NCBI GenBank assembly: GCA_034521575.1
Contig: JAXHMJ010000003.1
Location: 310,001 to 374,000, forward strand
Direction: 5' to 3'
DNA length: 64,000 bases
Source: a candidate division KSB1 bacterium
GTDB taxonomy: Bacteria > Zhuqueibacterota > Zhuqueibacteria > Residuimicrobiales > Krinioviventaceae
Positions 1 to 9,093 of the stretch are shown here, one piece after another; within the stretch, counting starts at the first letter, position 1; each line of letters begins with the position of its first letter. The notes beneath the pieces are model-generated. The model was not told the DNA's origin. It saw only the letters and a program-made list of their open reading frames with translations, and did not search any database. Position numbers and translations under genes: made by a program.

Positions 1-104
1 TTTGAATCTTGCAGATCGTTGCGACTCAAGAGAACAAGTTGCGAGCAAGGGTTTTATATGCTAAGGGTAATTACAATAATATTAATAGGATGTATACGGG
101 GCTA

Positions 105-130
105 ACAGTACGTACTAAAGTATGTACTGT
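105..130. repeat. Inverted repeat (hairpin) left of the tandem array
   Basis: Two 11-base arms flank a TAAA loop and pair at 10 of 11 positions, the exception being a G-T pair. It lies about 12 bases before the first tandem unit. It has no T-run, so it does not look like an intrinsic terminator. It may mark a boundary of the repeat array or a small structured element, but nothing in the sequence settles this. Confidence 0.5.
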
Positions 131-140
131 TTAAAATGTA

Positions 141-985
141 GGCCGACGAGATCGTCGGCCGTGTGCCTGGGGGCACGAAACAGACATGTAGCGCAGCACT
201 GAATTTCAGCGCTTTTTGCCGTAACGATTAATCCGGCAGCGCTGTTATAACTTTAATCATGAACAAAATTCTGATTTTTTCTGAAACGTGCTCTACGGGT
301 TTCGGATAATTAGAATGTGAACGGTTTGGGAATGCGGCCAGTCCGATTTCGGCGGTCGACCAACCTGGTCGACCTACATTGAACCCGACGAGATCGTCGG
401 CCGTGTGCCTGGGGGCACGAAACAGACATGTAGCGCAGCACCGAGTTTCAGCGCTTTTTGCCGTAACGATTAATCCGGGAGCGCTGTTATAACTTTAATC
501 ATGGACAAAATTCTGATTTTTTCTGAAACGTGCTCTACGGGTTTCGGATAATTAGAATGTGAACGGTTTGGGAATGCGGCCAGTCCGACTTTCGGCGGTC
601 GACCAACCTGGTCGACCTACATTGAACCCGACGAGATCGTTGGCCGTGCGCCGGGGCACGAAACAGACATGTAGCGCAGCACCGAGTTTCAGCGCTTTTT
701 GCCGTAACGATTAATCCGGGAGCGCTGTTATAACTTTAATCATGAACAAAATTCTGATTTTTTCTGAAACGTGCTCTACGGGTTTCGGATAATTAAGAAT
801 GTGAACGGTTTGGGAATGCGGCCAGTCCGACTTCGGCGGTCGACCAACCTGGTCACCTACATTGAACCCGACGAGATCGTCGGCCGTGTGCCTGGGGGCA
901 CGAAACAGACATGTAGCGCAGCACTGAATTTCAGCGCTTTTTGCCGTAACGATTAATCCGGGAGCGCTGTTATAACTTTAATTAC
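141..985. repeat. Tandem repeat, about 242-bp unit, 3.5 copies, dyad-rich
   Basis: Units begin at about 145, 387, 630 and 870, giving periods of 242, 243 and 240. The last copy loses identity near 982. Copies differ by scattered substitutions and one-base indels. Each unit carries a GACGAGATCGTC-type dyad, a GTGCC/GGCAC hairpin, paired AGCGC/GCGCT arms, and (except where mutated in the fourth) GGTCGACCA/TGGTCGACC arms separated by ACC (354-374 in unit 1). Stop codons and frame-changing indels argue against one long coding repeat. Each full unit also holds a 16-codon frame starting ATGAACAAAATT (259-309 in unit 1). The function is unknown; a structured RNA or protein-binding array are possibilities. 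Confidence 0.85.
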
Positions 986-1133
986 AGACAAGATTTTGGG
1001 TTTTGATGAAACGTTTGGTTTGCAGAGGTTTGTTCGTCAGGCCAATGCTGACACGTATCAGGTGTTTTTCAATGATGTGCAGAATATTAAAGACATCATG
1101 GCCTTGTTGGAAAAGAAAGCTGGATCGTGTTAA
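957..1133 (+). pseudogene. Startless coding remnant after the repeat array
   Basis: From 957 to a TAA at 1131-1133 one frame stays open and reads like real protein: it contains DKILGFDETFGLQRF followed by ANADTYQVFFNDVQN and ends MALLEKKAGSC. There is no ATG, GTG or TTG start with a ribosome binding site, and the 5' part lies in the last repeat copy. The DKIL..F.ET segment resembles the short MNKILIFSET frame inside each repeat. I infer the 3' stub of a gene whose 5' region was copied into or replaced by the repeats. I do not recognise a family. Confidence 0.35.
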
Positions 1134-1573
1134 AAGCGAGACTCTGACCGGAGAAAAAGATATTATCAAAGATGCCCCAAGATTTGCAGCCTCTTCTGGT
1201 CTGGATTAAAATGGAATACCCCGGGTTCATTTGATGGAACTGATGATGATGTATGTCAACGAATGAAAAAGAATGGACGCCTTGAATTGGTTTTTGTATA
1301 ATTGATTGTTTCGACATGTTATTATTACCATCTGTCAAAAATGCAGGGCGGTTTTCCAGAATGCCCTGTATTCAATTGGTTTTGATATTTTTACAAAAAA
1401 GCCAATGAAACGTTGTGATTTATATTTATTTTTCATAATATTATTCCTGTCAGGAACCGTGAATCGTTCATGCAACTGAAAGAGGCCGAGGATGGACAAG
1501 TCTCAAGCCAAATTTGAAAGTCGTTTTTTAGAGACACGGCAGGATTGTTTTGTGTAAAACTATGGGAGTCAAT
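1134..1573. other. Gene-free stretch upstream of araB
   Basis: No intact gene is visible. Short fragments in shifting frames between about 1140 and 1310 (for example QDLQPLLVWIKMEYPGF and MKKNGRLELVFV) look like decayed coding sequence. An imperfect inverted repeat with GCAGGGC/GCCCTGT arms lies at about 1343-1370 but lacks a T-run. The araB promoter should be in the AT-rich part at about 1380-1560; I see no convincing -35/-10 pair. Confidence 0.4.
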
Positions 1574-3252
1574 ATGAATACGAATGAAAATTATGTAATT
1601 GGAATAGATTACGGAACCGATTCTGTTCGCGCCCTTGTTGTAGATGCTGCGGACGGCACGGAACATGGCGAATTTGTGTTTTATTATCCGCGCTGGAAAG
1701 ATGGAAAGTATTGTCAACCTGCAAAAAATCAGTTTCGCCAGCATCCTCTGGACTATGTTGAAGGATTGGAAACAACGATTAAAGGCGCATTGAACAAGGC
1801 GCCTGAGGGAGCAGCCGAAAAGATCAGAGCAATATCCATCGATACCACAGGATCGACACCCTGCGCTGTTGATAAAGAGGGTACCCCTTTGTCCCTGAAG
1901 CCCGACTTTAAAGACAATCCCAACGCCATGTTTGTGTTGTGGAAAGATCACACCGCGGTAAAAGAGGCTGAAGAAATCAATCAGATCGCCCGGTCCTGGG
2001 GAGGTGAAGATTATACAAAGTACGAGGGCGGCGTGTACTCGTCGGAGTGGTTCTGGTCCAAAATTATCCATGTTTTACGACACGATAATGATGTTCGGAA
2101 TGCTGCTTTTTCCTGGGTGGAACACTGCGACTGGATACCGGCTCTGTTGACCGGGACTATGAATCCGCTGACGATGAAACGAAGCCGAACCGCCGCCGGA
2201 CACAAAGCCATGTGGCATGCATCATGGGGCGGATTGCCGCCTGAAGAGTTTCTGGTCAAGCTGGATCCGGTGCTGAAAGGACTGCGTGAACGTTTGTATT
2301 CAGATACGTTCACCGGTGATCAGCCTGCAGGTACATTGACTGCCGAATGGGCTGAAAAACTGGGTCTTTCTACAGATGTGGTTGTGGGCGTGGGCGCGTT
2401 TGACGCACATTTTGGCGCGGTTGGCGCGGAGATTGAGAACAATATGCTGGTTAAAGTGATGGGCACGTCCACGTGTGATATGATTGTCACTGAGAAACCT
2501 CAGGGCGGAGAACACCTGGTCAAAGGTATTTGTGGACAGGTCGATGGTCTCATTCTTCCAAATGATCTGGCGCTGAAGCCGGTGAGTCCGGCTTTCGGCG
2601 CATTATGCCTGGTTCAAACAGGTGCTCTCCTGGCCTTGTGAACAAATTTTGGCGAATACGGATCTGGTAAATCCGCAAACCCGGCAGAAACTCATCGATG
2701 AAATGCGTGAAAAGATGATCCCTGATGAGCAAAGCTGCGGAAACAATTTCCCCGGAGGAATCAGGGATCGTTGCCCTGGACTGGATGAACGGCCGGCGTA
2801 CACCGGATGCGAATCAGGCGCTCAAGGGTGCAATCACCGGATTGAATCTGGGATCGGATGCTCCTAGAATTTTCAGAGCTCTGGTTGAAGCCACAGCTTT
2901 TGGCGCTAAAAAAATTGTGGATCGTTTTCGTGATGAGGGCGTCGAAATTAACGGCGTCATTGCCATTGGCGGTATTCCGAAAAAATCACCGTTTGTGATG
3001 CAAATCACTGCCGATGTACTGGATATGCCGATTAAAGTTGTGGCCTCTGAACAATCGGTTGCCCTCGGGTCTGCCATGGCCGCTGCTACTGCCGGAGGAC
3101 TGTATCCGGAGATGCAGCAGGCTCAGGCCGCCATGGGAAGCGGATTTGAGCGTGAGTTTCATGCAAATCCTGAAAATGTCAGCATTTATAAAAAGCTCTA
3201 TGAAAAATATTCGCAACTGGCGGAATTCATCGAGCAGGAATTTACTGAATAA
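1574..3252 (+). CDS. araB: Ribulokinase AraB (frameshifted)
   Basis: This FGGY-family sugar kinase phosphorylates L-ribulose to L-ribulose-5-phosphate in arabinose catabolism. The N-terminus has the nucleotide-binding IGIDYGTDSVRALVVD motif, followed further on by VGAFDAHFGAVGAE, MGTSTCD and GICGQVDG. The C-terminal part has LDWMNGRRTPDANQ and the VIAIGGIPKKSPFVMQ segment. The ATG at 1574 is chosen because GGGAG lies 5 bases upstream. The whole span is about 560 codons, matching the family (566 in E. coli). Reading moves frame near 2580-2605 and again near 2718-2725. Between them the correct protein can be read in another frame (AWFKQVLSWPCEQIL). Several small indels cluster near 2580-2605, so this is sequencing error or a recently broken gene. 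It is followed by araD. Confidence 0.9.
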
Positions 3253-3285
3253 AGGCCTCTGCCGTACAGGAACAAGGGAGCATCA

Positions 3286-3981
3286 ATGAGCAACTATTAT
3301 GATTTAAAACATAACGTCTATCAATGTAATATGGAACTGCCGCGCCAGGATATGGTGATTTATACATTCGGCAATGTCAGCGCGATCGACCGGAACGAGG
3401 GGGTGATCGCCATCAAGCCCAGTGGGATCAGTTATGATACACTGAGTCCCAATGATATTGTTGTGTTGGATGTTGACGGCAATGTGGTTGAAGGCAATCT
3501 GCGCCCGTCTTCAGACACCAAAACCCACCTTGTATTATACAAACATTTTCCGGAAATTGGCGGAGTGGTGCATACGCATTCGACATTTGCGGTGTCCTGG
3601 GCTCAGGCGGCAAAACCTGTTCCTGTTCTGGGTACCACACATGCGGATCATCTGCATATGGATGTACCGTGCACTGATTTTATGTCTCCTGACATGATCA
3701 AAGGGGATTATGAGGTGGAGACCGGCAATCAAATCATTAAACGCTTCGAGTCTATTTCTTATAAAGAGGTTGAAATGGTGCTGGTGGCCGGACACGGTCC
3801 TTTTACCTGGGGAGATACACCTGAAAAGGCGGTTTACAACAGTGTTGTTCTTGAGCAGTTGTCTCAAATGGCGCTTTATACACGCATGATCAATCCTGAT
3901 GTACCGCAGCTGGACAAAACGCTTGTTCAAAAACACTATCAGAGGAAACACGGCCCGAATGCGTATTACGGACAAACGTGA
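3286..3981 (+). CDS. araD: L-ribulose-5-phosphate 4-epimerase AraD
   Basis: This class II aldolase-family epimerase converts L-ribulose-5-phosphate to D-xylulose-5-phosphate, the last arabinose-specific step. At 231 residues it has the same length as the E. coli enzyme and is intact. The zinc-binding histidines are visible as HTH at residues 96-98 and in AGHG at 170. The substrate loop TFGNVSAIDR (27-36) and the SSDTKTH segment (75-81) are present, as is the C-terminal Tyr pair (NAYYGQT). It lies 33 bases after araB with a GGGAG site before the ATG and is probably co-transcribed with it. Confidence 0.97.
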   Translation: MSNYYDLKHNVYQCNMELPRQDMVIYTFGNVSAIDRNEGVIAIKPSGISYDTLSPNDIVVLDVDGNVVEGNLRPSSDTKTHLVLYKHFPEIGGVVHTHSTFAVSWAQAAKPVPVLGTTHADHLHMDVPCTDFMSPDMIKGDYEVETGNQIIKRFESISYKEVEMVLVAGHGPFTWGDTPEKAVYNSVVLEQLSQMALYTRMINPDVPQLDKTLVQKHYQRKHGPNAYYGQT

Positions 3982-3988
3982 TAGAAAT

Positions 3989-5071
3989 ATGTCAAGACCA
4001 ACCATCAAACAGATCGCCGAAATGGCCAAAGTTTCGATAGCGACCGTTGATCGTGTGCTGCACAAACGCGGCAAAGTCAAACCTGAAACCCGGCAAAAAA
4101 TTGAACGAATCATTAAAGAATTGGATTATCAGCCGAATATTTTTGCCAGAAATTTGGTCGTGGGTCCTTCACTCAAGCTTGCGGTTCTTATGCCGAGGCC
4201 GGAACAGGACGGTGGTTACTGGAAACTGCCGGCCCGAGGTGTTGAGCAGGCGAGCAATAACCTCAAACCGTTCCAGGTCAAAGTCGAACGCTTCGAATAT
4301 GACAAATTTTCGGCTGAATCCTTTATTAAAGTCTCCAATAAAGTGCTTGAGAACCAGTATAACGGTCTGTTGATCGCGCCGATTCAAATAAAGGCGGCAA
4401 AAGATTTTATCGAAACCCTGCCCAAAAAAGTACCGCATGTTTATTTTGATTCCGAGATTCCAAACACACGCTGTCTTTCCACCATTCATCAGAACTCATT
4501 TTATGGGGGACGCGTTGCGGCAAAGCTGTTTGATTGGGTCATCCAGGATCCCTCGACCATTGCTATGGTGAGGGTTTTGCCGGCGACCTATCACATTAAT
4601 GAACGTATACGCGGATTTTGCGATTATTTCAAATCCCGTGAAGATTTGAACCTTATTGAGGTGGACGTGCCGGAAAACAGTAAAAAAATTCAAGTACATG
4701 AGATTTATGAATCGATTTTAAGCAAAAATAGAAACCTCAAAGGTGTGTTTGTGACCGGGTCGCACACCTATGAAATGGCGGACTGTATCTCGACAGTGCC
4801 CGTCAATAGAAAAATCTTTTTAATCGGTTTTGATCTGGTGCCTGCAAATATAGAATTTATGCGCAGCAATGTCATCGACTTTTTGATTTCTCAGAGTCCG
4901 GAGTTGCAGGGATTCACCGGTATTTATCTGTTGTATCGGTACTTGTTCTTTAAGGAAAAAGTGGACAAGGAAATAACATTACCGATTGAAATTATTACCA
5001 AGGAGAATCTTGATTTTTATTTAAATCGCCAAGGGCTTTCGCCGGATTATCAATCCTCGCCGATTGTCTGA
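3989..5071 (+). CDS. LacI-family transcriptional regulator, likely of the ara genes
   Basis: The protein has 360 residues. An N-terminal LacI helix-turn-helix (residues about 4-48: TIKQIAEMAKVSIATVDRVL) is followed by a hinge (LDYQPNIFARNL) and a periplasmic-binding-protein-like sensor domain. The ATG at 3989 is the only start that puts the HTH at the N-terminus, although its Shine-Dalgarno is weak. It begins 7 bases after the araD stop, so it is probably in the same operon and autoregulated. A sugar ligand such as arabinose is inferred from context. It is unrelated to AraC and would occupy the role of AraR-type repressors. Confidence 0.88.
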   Translation: MSRPTIKQIAEMAKVSIATVDRVLHKRGKVKPETRQKIERIIKELDYQPNIFARNLVVGPSLKLAVLMPRPEQDGGYWKLPARGVEQASNNLKPFQVKVERFEYDKFSAESFIKVSNKVLENQYNGLLIAPIQIKAAKDFIETLPKKVPHVYFDSEIPNTRCLSTIHQNSFYGGRVAAKLFDWVIQDPSTIAMVRVLPATYHINERIRGFCDYFKSREDLNLIEVDVPENSKKIQVHEIYESILSKNRNLKGVFVTGSHTYEMADCISTVPVNRKIFLIGFDLVPANIEFMRSNVIDFLISQSPELQGFTGIYLLYRYLFFKEKVDKEITLPIEIITKENLDFYLNRQGLSPDYQSSPIV

Positions 5072-5217
5072 AATCAAAGGCAAAACCCAATGTTCTGTTT
5101 ATTGCTGTGGATGATCTGAATGATATTTAGAAAACCGGCAAGGAGTGGGCTGATCATCGCGTGGATTTTGAGACGTTAAATAAAGTAGAGCAGTGGAAAC
5201 CGGTTACTGGTAAATAA
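5072..5217 (+). pseudogene. Sulfatase remnant
   Basis: Just after the regulator stop, one frame reads KPNVLFIAVDDLND, the N-terminal metal-site signature of type I sulfatases of the iduronate-2-sulfatase kind. It meets TAG at 5128-5130. In the same frame a 28-codon tail (KTGKEWADHRVDFETLNKVE, then QWKPVTGK) runs to TAA at 5215-5217. There is no start codon, the catalytic Cys/Ser region is absent, and only about 45 codons remain of a gene that is normally 450-550 codons. I infer an internal deletion that joined the two ends of a sulfatase gene. The origin of the tail is less certain than that of the head. Confidence 0.6.
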
Positions 5218-5235
5218 CAACATCGGAGGTTATGC

Positions 5236-6381
5236 ATGAAATTCTTTCGTCCCGTATTGCTCAAGTTGGCGCTGCTGATGCTGGTGGCTGTAAGCTGCAC
5301 ACAGCAGTCTGCTGACACCTTTTCTGTCACACAAGAGCCTTTTGGAACTCTGCCCGATGGCCGCGAGGTGGTAAAATATACATTGTCAAATTATCAGGGC
5401 ATGAGTGTGTCGATTATTAATTATGGTGCGATTGTCACACATCTGAGGGTACCTGATAACAACGGAGAACCGGGTGATGTGGTGCTGGGTTATGATTCGC
5501 TGCAGGGTTATCTGGACAAGCCTTCCTATTTTGGTGCGACCATTGGGCGCTACGGAAACCGCATTGACGAGGGCAGGTTTACCCTTGACGGTAAAACCTA
5601 TGAATTGGCAACCAACAATGGACCCAATCATCTGCATGGCGGCAATACCGGATTTGACAAAGTCCTCTGGACTGCCAAACCGGTTAAAGAAAACGACAAG
5701 GTGAGTCTTGTGCTGAATTATGTCAGTGAGGACGGAGAAGAAGGCTATCCCGGCACTTTAAAGGTAGAAACCCGGTACACACTGTTTCCCGACAATACCC
5801 TCGAACTGGAATACAAGGCCGTAACCGATAAAAAGACAATCTGTAACCTTACGAACCATTCCTATTTCAATCTCAAAGACGCCGGAGCCAGCCCGATTCT
5901 TGGTCATGAATTGTATGTCAATGCCGATCATTTTACACCGGTGGATTCGACATTGATCCCTACCGGCGAAATACGCCCGGTTGAAGGTACGCCATTTGAC
6001 TTTACCGATCGCACTGCCATCGGTTCGCGTATCAATGCGGATAATACACAGCTTGAATACGGCAACGGCTATGATCATAATTTTGTACTGAACGCCGACC
6101 CCGGCGAGATGAAACTGGCAGCACGATTGATCGAGCCGGAAACCGGACGGGTGCTGGAAGTCCATACCCAGGAACCCGGACTGCAGTTTTATTCCGGGAA
6201 TTTTCTTGATGGTTCGGTGACCGGTAAAAACGCCACGATTTATGAATTTCGTCATGCGCTGTGTCTGGAAACCCAGCATTTTCCGGACTCACCCAATCAA
6301 CCGGCTTTTCCGTCTACCGTTTTGACACCGGATGACCCCTATCATACGGTGACGAAATGGGTGTTCCGTGTGATGAATTAG
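5236..6381 (+). CDS. galM: Aldose 1-epimerase (mutarotase), lipoprotein
   Basis: This GalM-family enzyme interconverts the alpha and beta anomers of aldoses. It has 381 residues. An N-terminal signal ends in LVAVSC with the lipidated Cys at residue 21, so the enzyme should sit outside the cytoplasm on a membrane. Family motifs are NYGAIVTHLRVPD (62-74), GRYGNRI, the catalytic-His region NHLHGG (131-136), NLTNHSYFNL (204-213) and the catalytic-Glu region TQEPGLQFYSGNF near the C-terminus. GGAGG lies 6 bases before the ATG. Placement between the regulator and araA suggests it supplies the right arabinose anomer for uptake or isomerisation. Confidence 0.93.
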   Translation: MKFFRPVLLKLALLMLVAVSCTQQSADTFSVTQEPFGTLPDGREVVKYTLSNYQGMSVSIINYGAIVTHLRVPDNNGEPGDVVLGYDSLQGYLDKPSYFGATIGRYGNRIDEGRFTLDGKTYELATNNGPNHLHGGNTGFDKVLWTAKPVKENDKVSLVLNYVSEDGEEGYPGTLKVETRYTLFPDNTLELEYKAVTDKKTICNLTNHSYFNLKDAGASPILGHELYVNADHFTPVDSTLIPTGEIRPVEGTPFDFTDRTAIGSRINADNTQLEYGNGYDHNFVLNADPGEMKLAARLIEPETGRVLEVHTQEPGLQFYSGNFLDGSVTGKNATIYEFRHALCLETQHFPDSPNQPAFPSTVLTPDDPYHTVTKWVFRVMN

Positions 6382-6502
6382 AATGTTTGATTTGCAATTT
6401 AAACAGTTTTAATGAAACAAAACATGCATTTCCTGACACAAATGCAGAGTACAGCCCGAGAGAGAAACATTAAACGCTTAATCTGTTTTGAAAGGAGTAC
6501 TT

Positions 6503-8006
6503 GTGCTTGATCTGAATAAATATGAAATCTGGTTTGTGACAGGCAGTCAGCATCTTTACGGTGACGACGCCCTCAATCAGGTAAAAGAGGATTCTGAAAA
6601 AATTGCCAAAGCGCTGGACGCTTCGGATCAGATTCCGGTCAAAGTGGTGTTCAAATCGCTTTTGACCCGTCCTGAAGAAATCCAGCAACTGGCCGAGGAG
6701 GCCAATACCGCTGAAAACTGTGGGGCCTGACGATCTGGATGCATACGTTTTCTCCGGCGAAAATGTGGATTGCCGGTCTGAAAATTCTGCAAAAGCCCTT
6801 TGTGCATCTGCATACACAGTTCAACGAATCCATCCCCTGGTCTGAAATTGATATGGATTTTATGAATTTGAACCAGTCGGCGCACGGCGGCCGTGAATTT
6901 GGTTTTATGGGCACGCGCATGCGTTTGAACCGCAAAGTTGTGGTGGGTCACTGGAGGGACGAACAAGTGCAAAAACAGCTAAATACCTGGGCGCGTGCCG
7001 CTTGCGCCTGGCATGATGCACAGGGGATGCGCGTCGCCCGTTTCGGTGATAATATGCGCAATGTCGCGGTTACTGAAGGTGACAAGGTGGAAGCGCAAAT
7101 GCAGCTCGGTTACCGGGTGGATGCCTTTGGTGTCGGTGACCTTGCCCATACGATTGATCATGTTTCGGGCGACCAGGTGGATGCTCTTGTCAAAGAGTAC
7201 AAGGATACCTATAAAATAGCCTCCAAAGCGCTCAGCGATACAGGTCAGTTGAATATGATCAAAGAAGCGGCTAAAATTGAAAACGGCATGCGCAATTTTC
7301 TGCAAGAGGGCGGCTTTAGCGCGTTTACGACCAACTTTGAAGATTTGCACGGTCTGGTGCAGCTGCCGGGTCTGGCGGTTCAGCGTCTGATGGAATCCGG
7401 ATACGGATTCGGAGCCGAAGGAGACTGGAAAACTGCGGCTTTGGTTCGTTCCATGAAAGTGATGGCTTCCGGACTTGAGGGCGGCACATCATTCATGGAA
7501 GATTATACCTACCATTTCGGCCCCGGACAGATGCAGGTGCTGGGTGCGCATAGCTTGAAGTTTGTTCCTCGATTGCTGATGATCAACCGTCGCTTGAAGT
7601 TCATCCTCTGGGTATCGGCGGCAAGGCGGATCCGGCCCGACTGGTGTTTAATGTGGCTGAAAGTGCAGGCTTGAATGCCTCGCTGGTGGATCTGGGTAAC
7701 CGCTTCCGCATGATCGTCAATACCGTGGATGTGGTAAAACCGGCAGAGGATTTACCCAAACTTCCGGTTGCGCGGGTGGTCTGGGTACCGAAACCGGATC
7801 TCAAAATCGCCGCAGCAGCCTGGATTCACGCCGGCGGTGCGCATCACACCGGATTCAGTCAGGCATTGACCGCGGAACATATGCAGGATTTTACAGAGAT
7901 GGCCGGCATTGAATATTTATTGATTGATGCAGATACCCGGTTATCCCAATTCAAAAAAGAACTCTTGTGGAACGAAGCCTATTTTCAAATGAAACGCGGC
8001 TTTTAA
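6503..8006 (+). CDS. araA: L-arabinose isomerase AraA (frameshifted)
   Basis: This enzyme isomerises L-arabinose to L-ribulose using a divalent metal. The span of about 501 codons equals the family length. Start GTG 6503 follows AAAGGAG by 5 bases and gives the usual N-terminus [14 protein letters not shown]. Catalytic and metal residues are in [22 protein letters not shown] and GGAHHT. The frame changes near 6720-6727, between ENCGA and [14 protein letters not shown]. It changes again near 7550-7556, where inserting one T restores [18 protein letters not shown] and leads into [14 protein letters not shown]. Both look like single-base losses, so the gene may be intact in the organism. The operon probably ends here. 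Confidence 0.92.
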
Positions 8007-8288
8007 TGCAAGCCGGATAAGCTGTTCTATTCAGATTTGTCCCCGTCTCTGGACAATTGAAGAAATTTAATGTGATAGGTTAACTGTCTAAAAAATATGG
8101 CTTAATGAGTGTGGATCAAAATGTTGCATGGCATTCAAGGTCTCATATGAAAACGCATAATTGTGTATGGTATGCAAGTCTATAAAAAACAAACCCCCAA
8201 AAAAATCTTGAAAATATAATTAGCTGGCATAATGATTGAAATAGAAAATCAAAAACGCAACAGATTTAATCAGGAAAGCCGACATAGC
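8007..8288. other. Intergenic, araA to response regulator
   Basis: A weak hairpin with TTGTCC/GGACAA arms and an 8-base loop lies at 8037-8056, just after araA. It has no good T-run and is only a possible transcription end. The remainder is AT-rich with no gene. Confidence 0.3.
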
Positions 8289-8690
8289 ATGATTCAGAAA
8301 TCAATTCTTATTGCGAGCTACGATCCGAATATTTACGACACCGTGAGCAGAAATTTACAGGAACTTGATTATGATATCCGGTTTGCACAGCGCGGTGTAA
8401 AAGTGCTGAATGAAATATTGGATGGAAATGTCGAATTGTTGATTTTGGATGTGGAGCTGGCAGGAATGATGGGGATTGAACTGCTGCCTGTGATTAAAAA
8501 GATCCGGCCGCGTTTGTCCGTTATTTTAATTACGGATGATCTGAACCGGCGCATACGTCAGATCGCGGCGGAAGAAGGGGTGGTCTACCAGGCACAAAAA
8601 CCCATGACTCCTCAGGAAAGCAACTCCATCACCCGGGTCGCGGAAAAAGTTATTGATCGACTTTACGAACTGCAACATATTGCTGTATGA
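8289..8690 (+). CDS. Single-domain response regulator (receiver)
   Basis: The protein is a CheY-like receiver of 133 residues with no output domain. The predicted phosphorylated Asp is D54 in LLILDVELAGM, the switch Thr is T82 in VILITDD, and the conserved Lys is K104 in AQKP. The usual acidic pair after strand 1 is reduced (IASYDPN has one Asp). The ATG at 8289 is preferred over an upstream ATG at 8232 because strand 1 (QKSILIAS) then starts directly at the N-terminus. There is no histidine kinase beside it. The partner and target are unknown; nearness to the surface-polysaccharide region suggests but does not prove a role there. Confidence 0.75.
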   Translation: MIQKSILIASYDPNIYDTVSRNLQELDYDIRFAQRGVKVLNEILDGNVELLILDVELAGMMGIELLPVIKKIRPRLSVILITDDLNRRIRQIAAEEGVVYQAQKPMTPQESNSITRVAEKVIDRLYELQHIAV

Positions 8691-9093
8691 TTATAGGCAG
8701 CGAATTTGGGGGCCTTTTCAAGGGGGATGTATCCAAACTGTACCATGTGTAACCGGTTGATGACAATATTGTAAATTTGGGACATGAAAGTAACAATTTA
8801 TTTTTGTGTCGTTGCAAAGAGACCAAAAAATCAAATCAGATAAAAATTCACTTTATTAAATCTAATAAAAACAGATTAAAAATGCTTGTAAGGGGCGCCC
8901 GTACAAAGAAAAACACAAGATATGATTTGCTCTTTTGGCACAAACTATGCTTCGTATTTAAATGAAATCTCTCGAAACGCCGGCTTTTTGGAGCGCTATA
9001 CATTTTAAATCATTTCGTAATCTGAAAAGCATTCAAATTTTAGAGTACAGCGATACTCAAGATTAATAGGCACGTATGAGGAGGTGTTTTATA
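8691..9093. other. 403-bp intergenic, leader of the surface-protein pair
   Basis: This AT-rich stretch contains no credible gene; a 62-codon frame at 8777 has unnatural composition and no family features. A small hairpin (GAGTA/TACTC arms at about 9040-9056) lies ahead of the next ribosome binding site. I looked for a c-di-GMP riboswitch-like core and did not see one. Confidence 0.4.

Noticed and set aside
771-956. 61-codon frame within the repeats (contains TYIEPDEIVGRVPGGTKQT)
   Set aside because: Only some copies keep it open because of one-base indels, and it has no ribosome binding site. It follows repeat structure rather than codon constraint.
141-985. CRISPR array
   Set aside because: Units of about 242 bp are near-identical throughout, with no short repeat and unique spacer pattern, and no cas genes are nearby.
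1003-1209. 68-codon frame with many Arg, Cys and Trp
   Set aside because: It is out of frame with the more protein-like remnant at 957-1133 and has unnatural composition.
8777-8965. 62-codon Lys/Asn-rich frame
   Set aside because: It lies in AT-rich intergenic DNA with no ribosome binding site or family features.
8691-9093. c-di-GMP or other riboswitch ahead of the surface proteins
   Set aside because: No recognisable conserved core could be found by eye; only a small hairpin is present.
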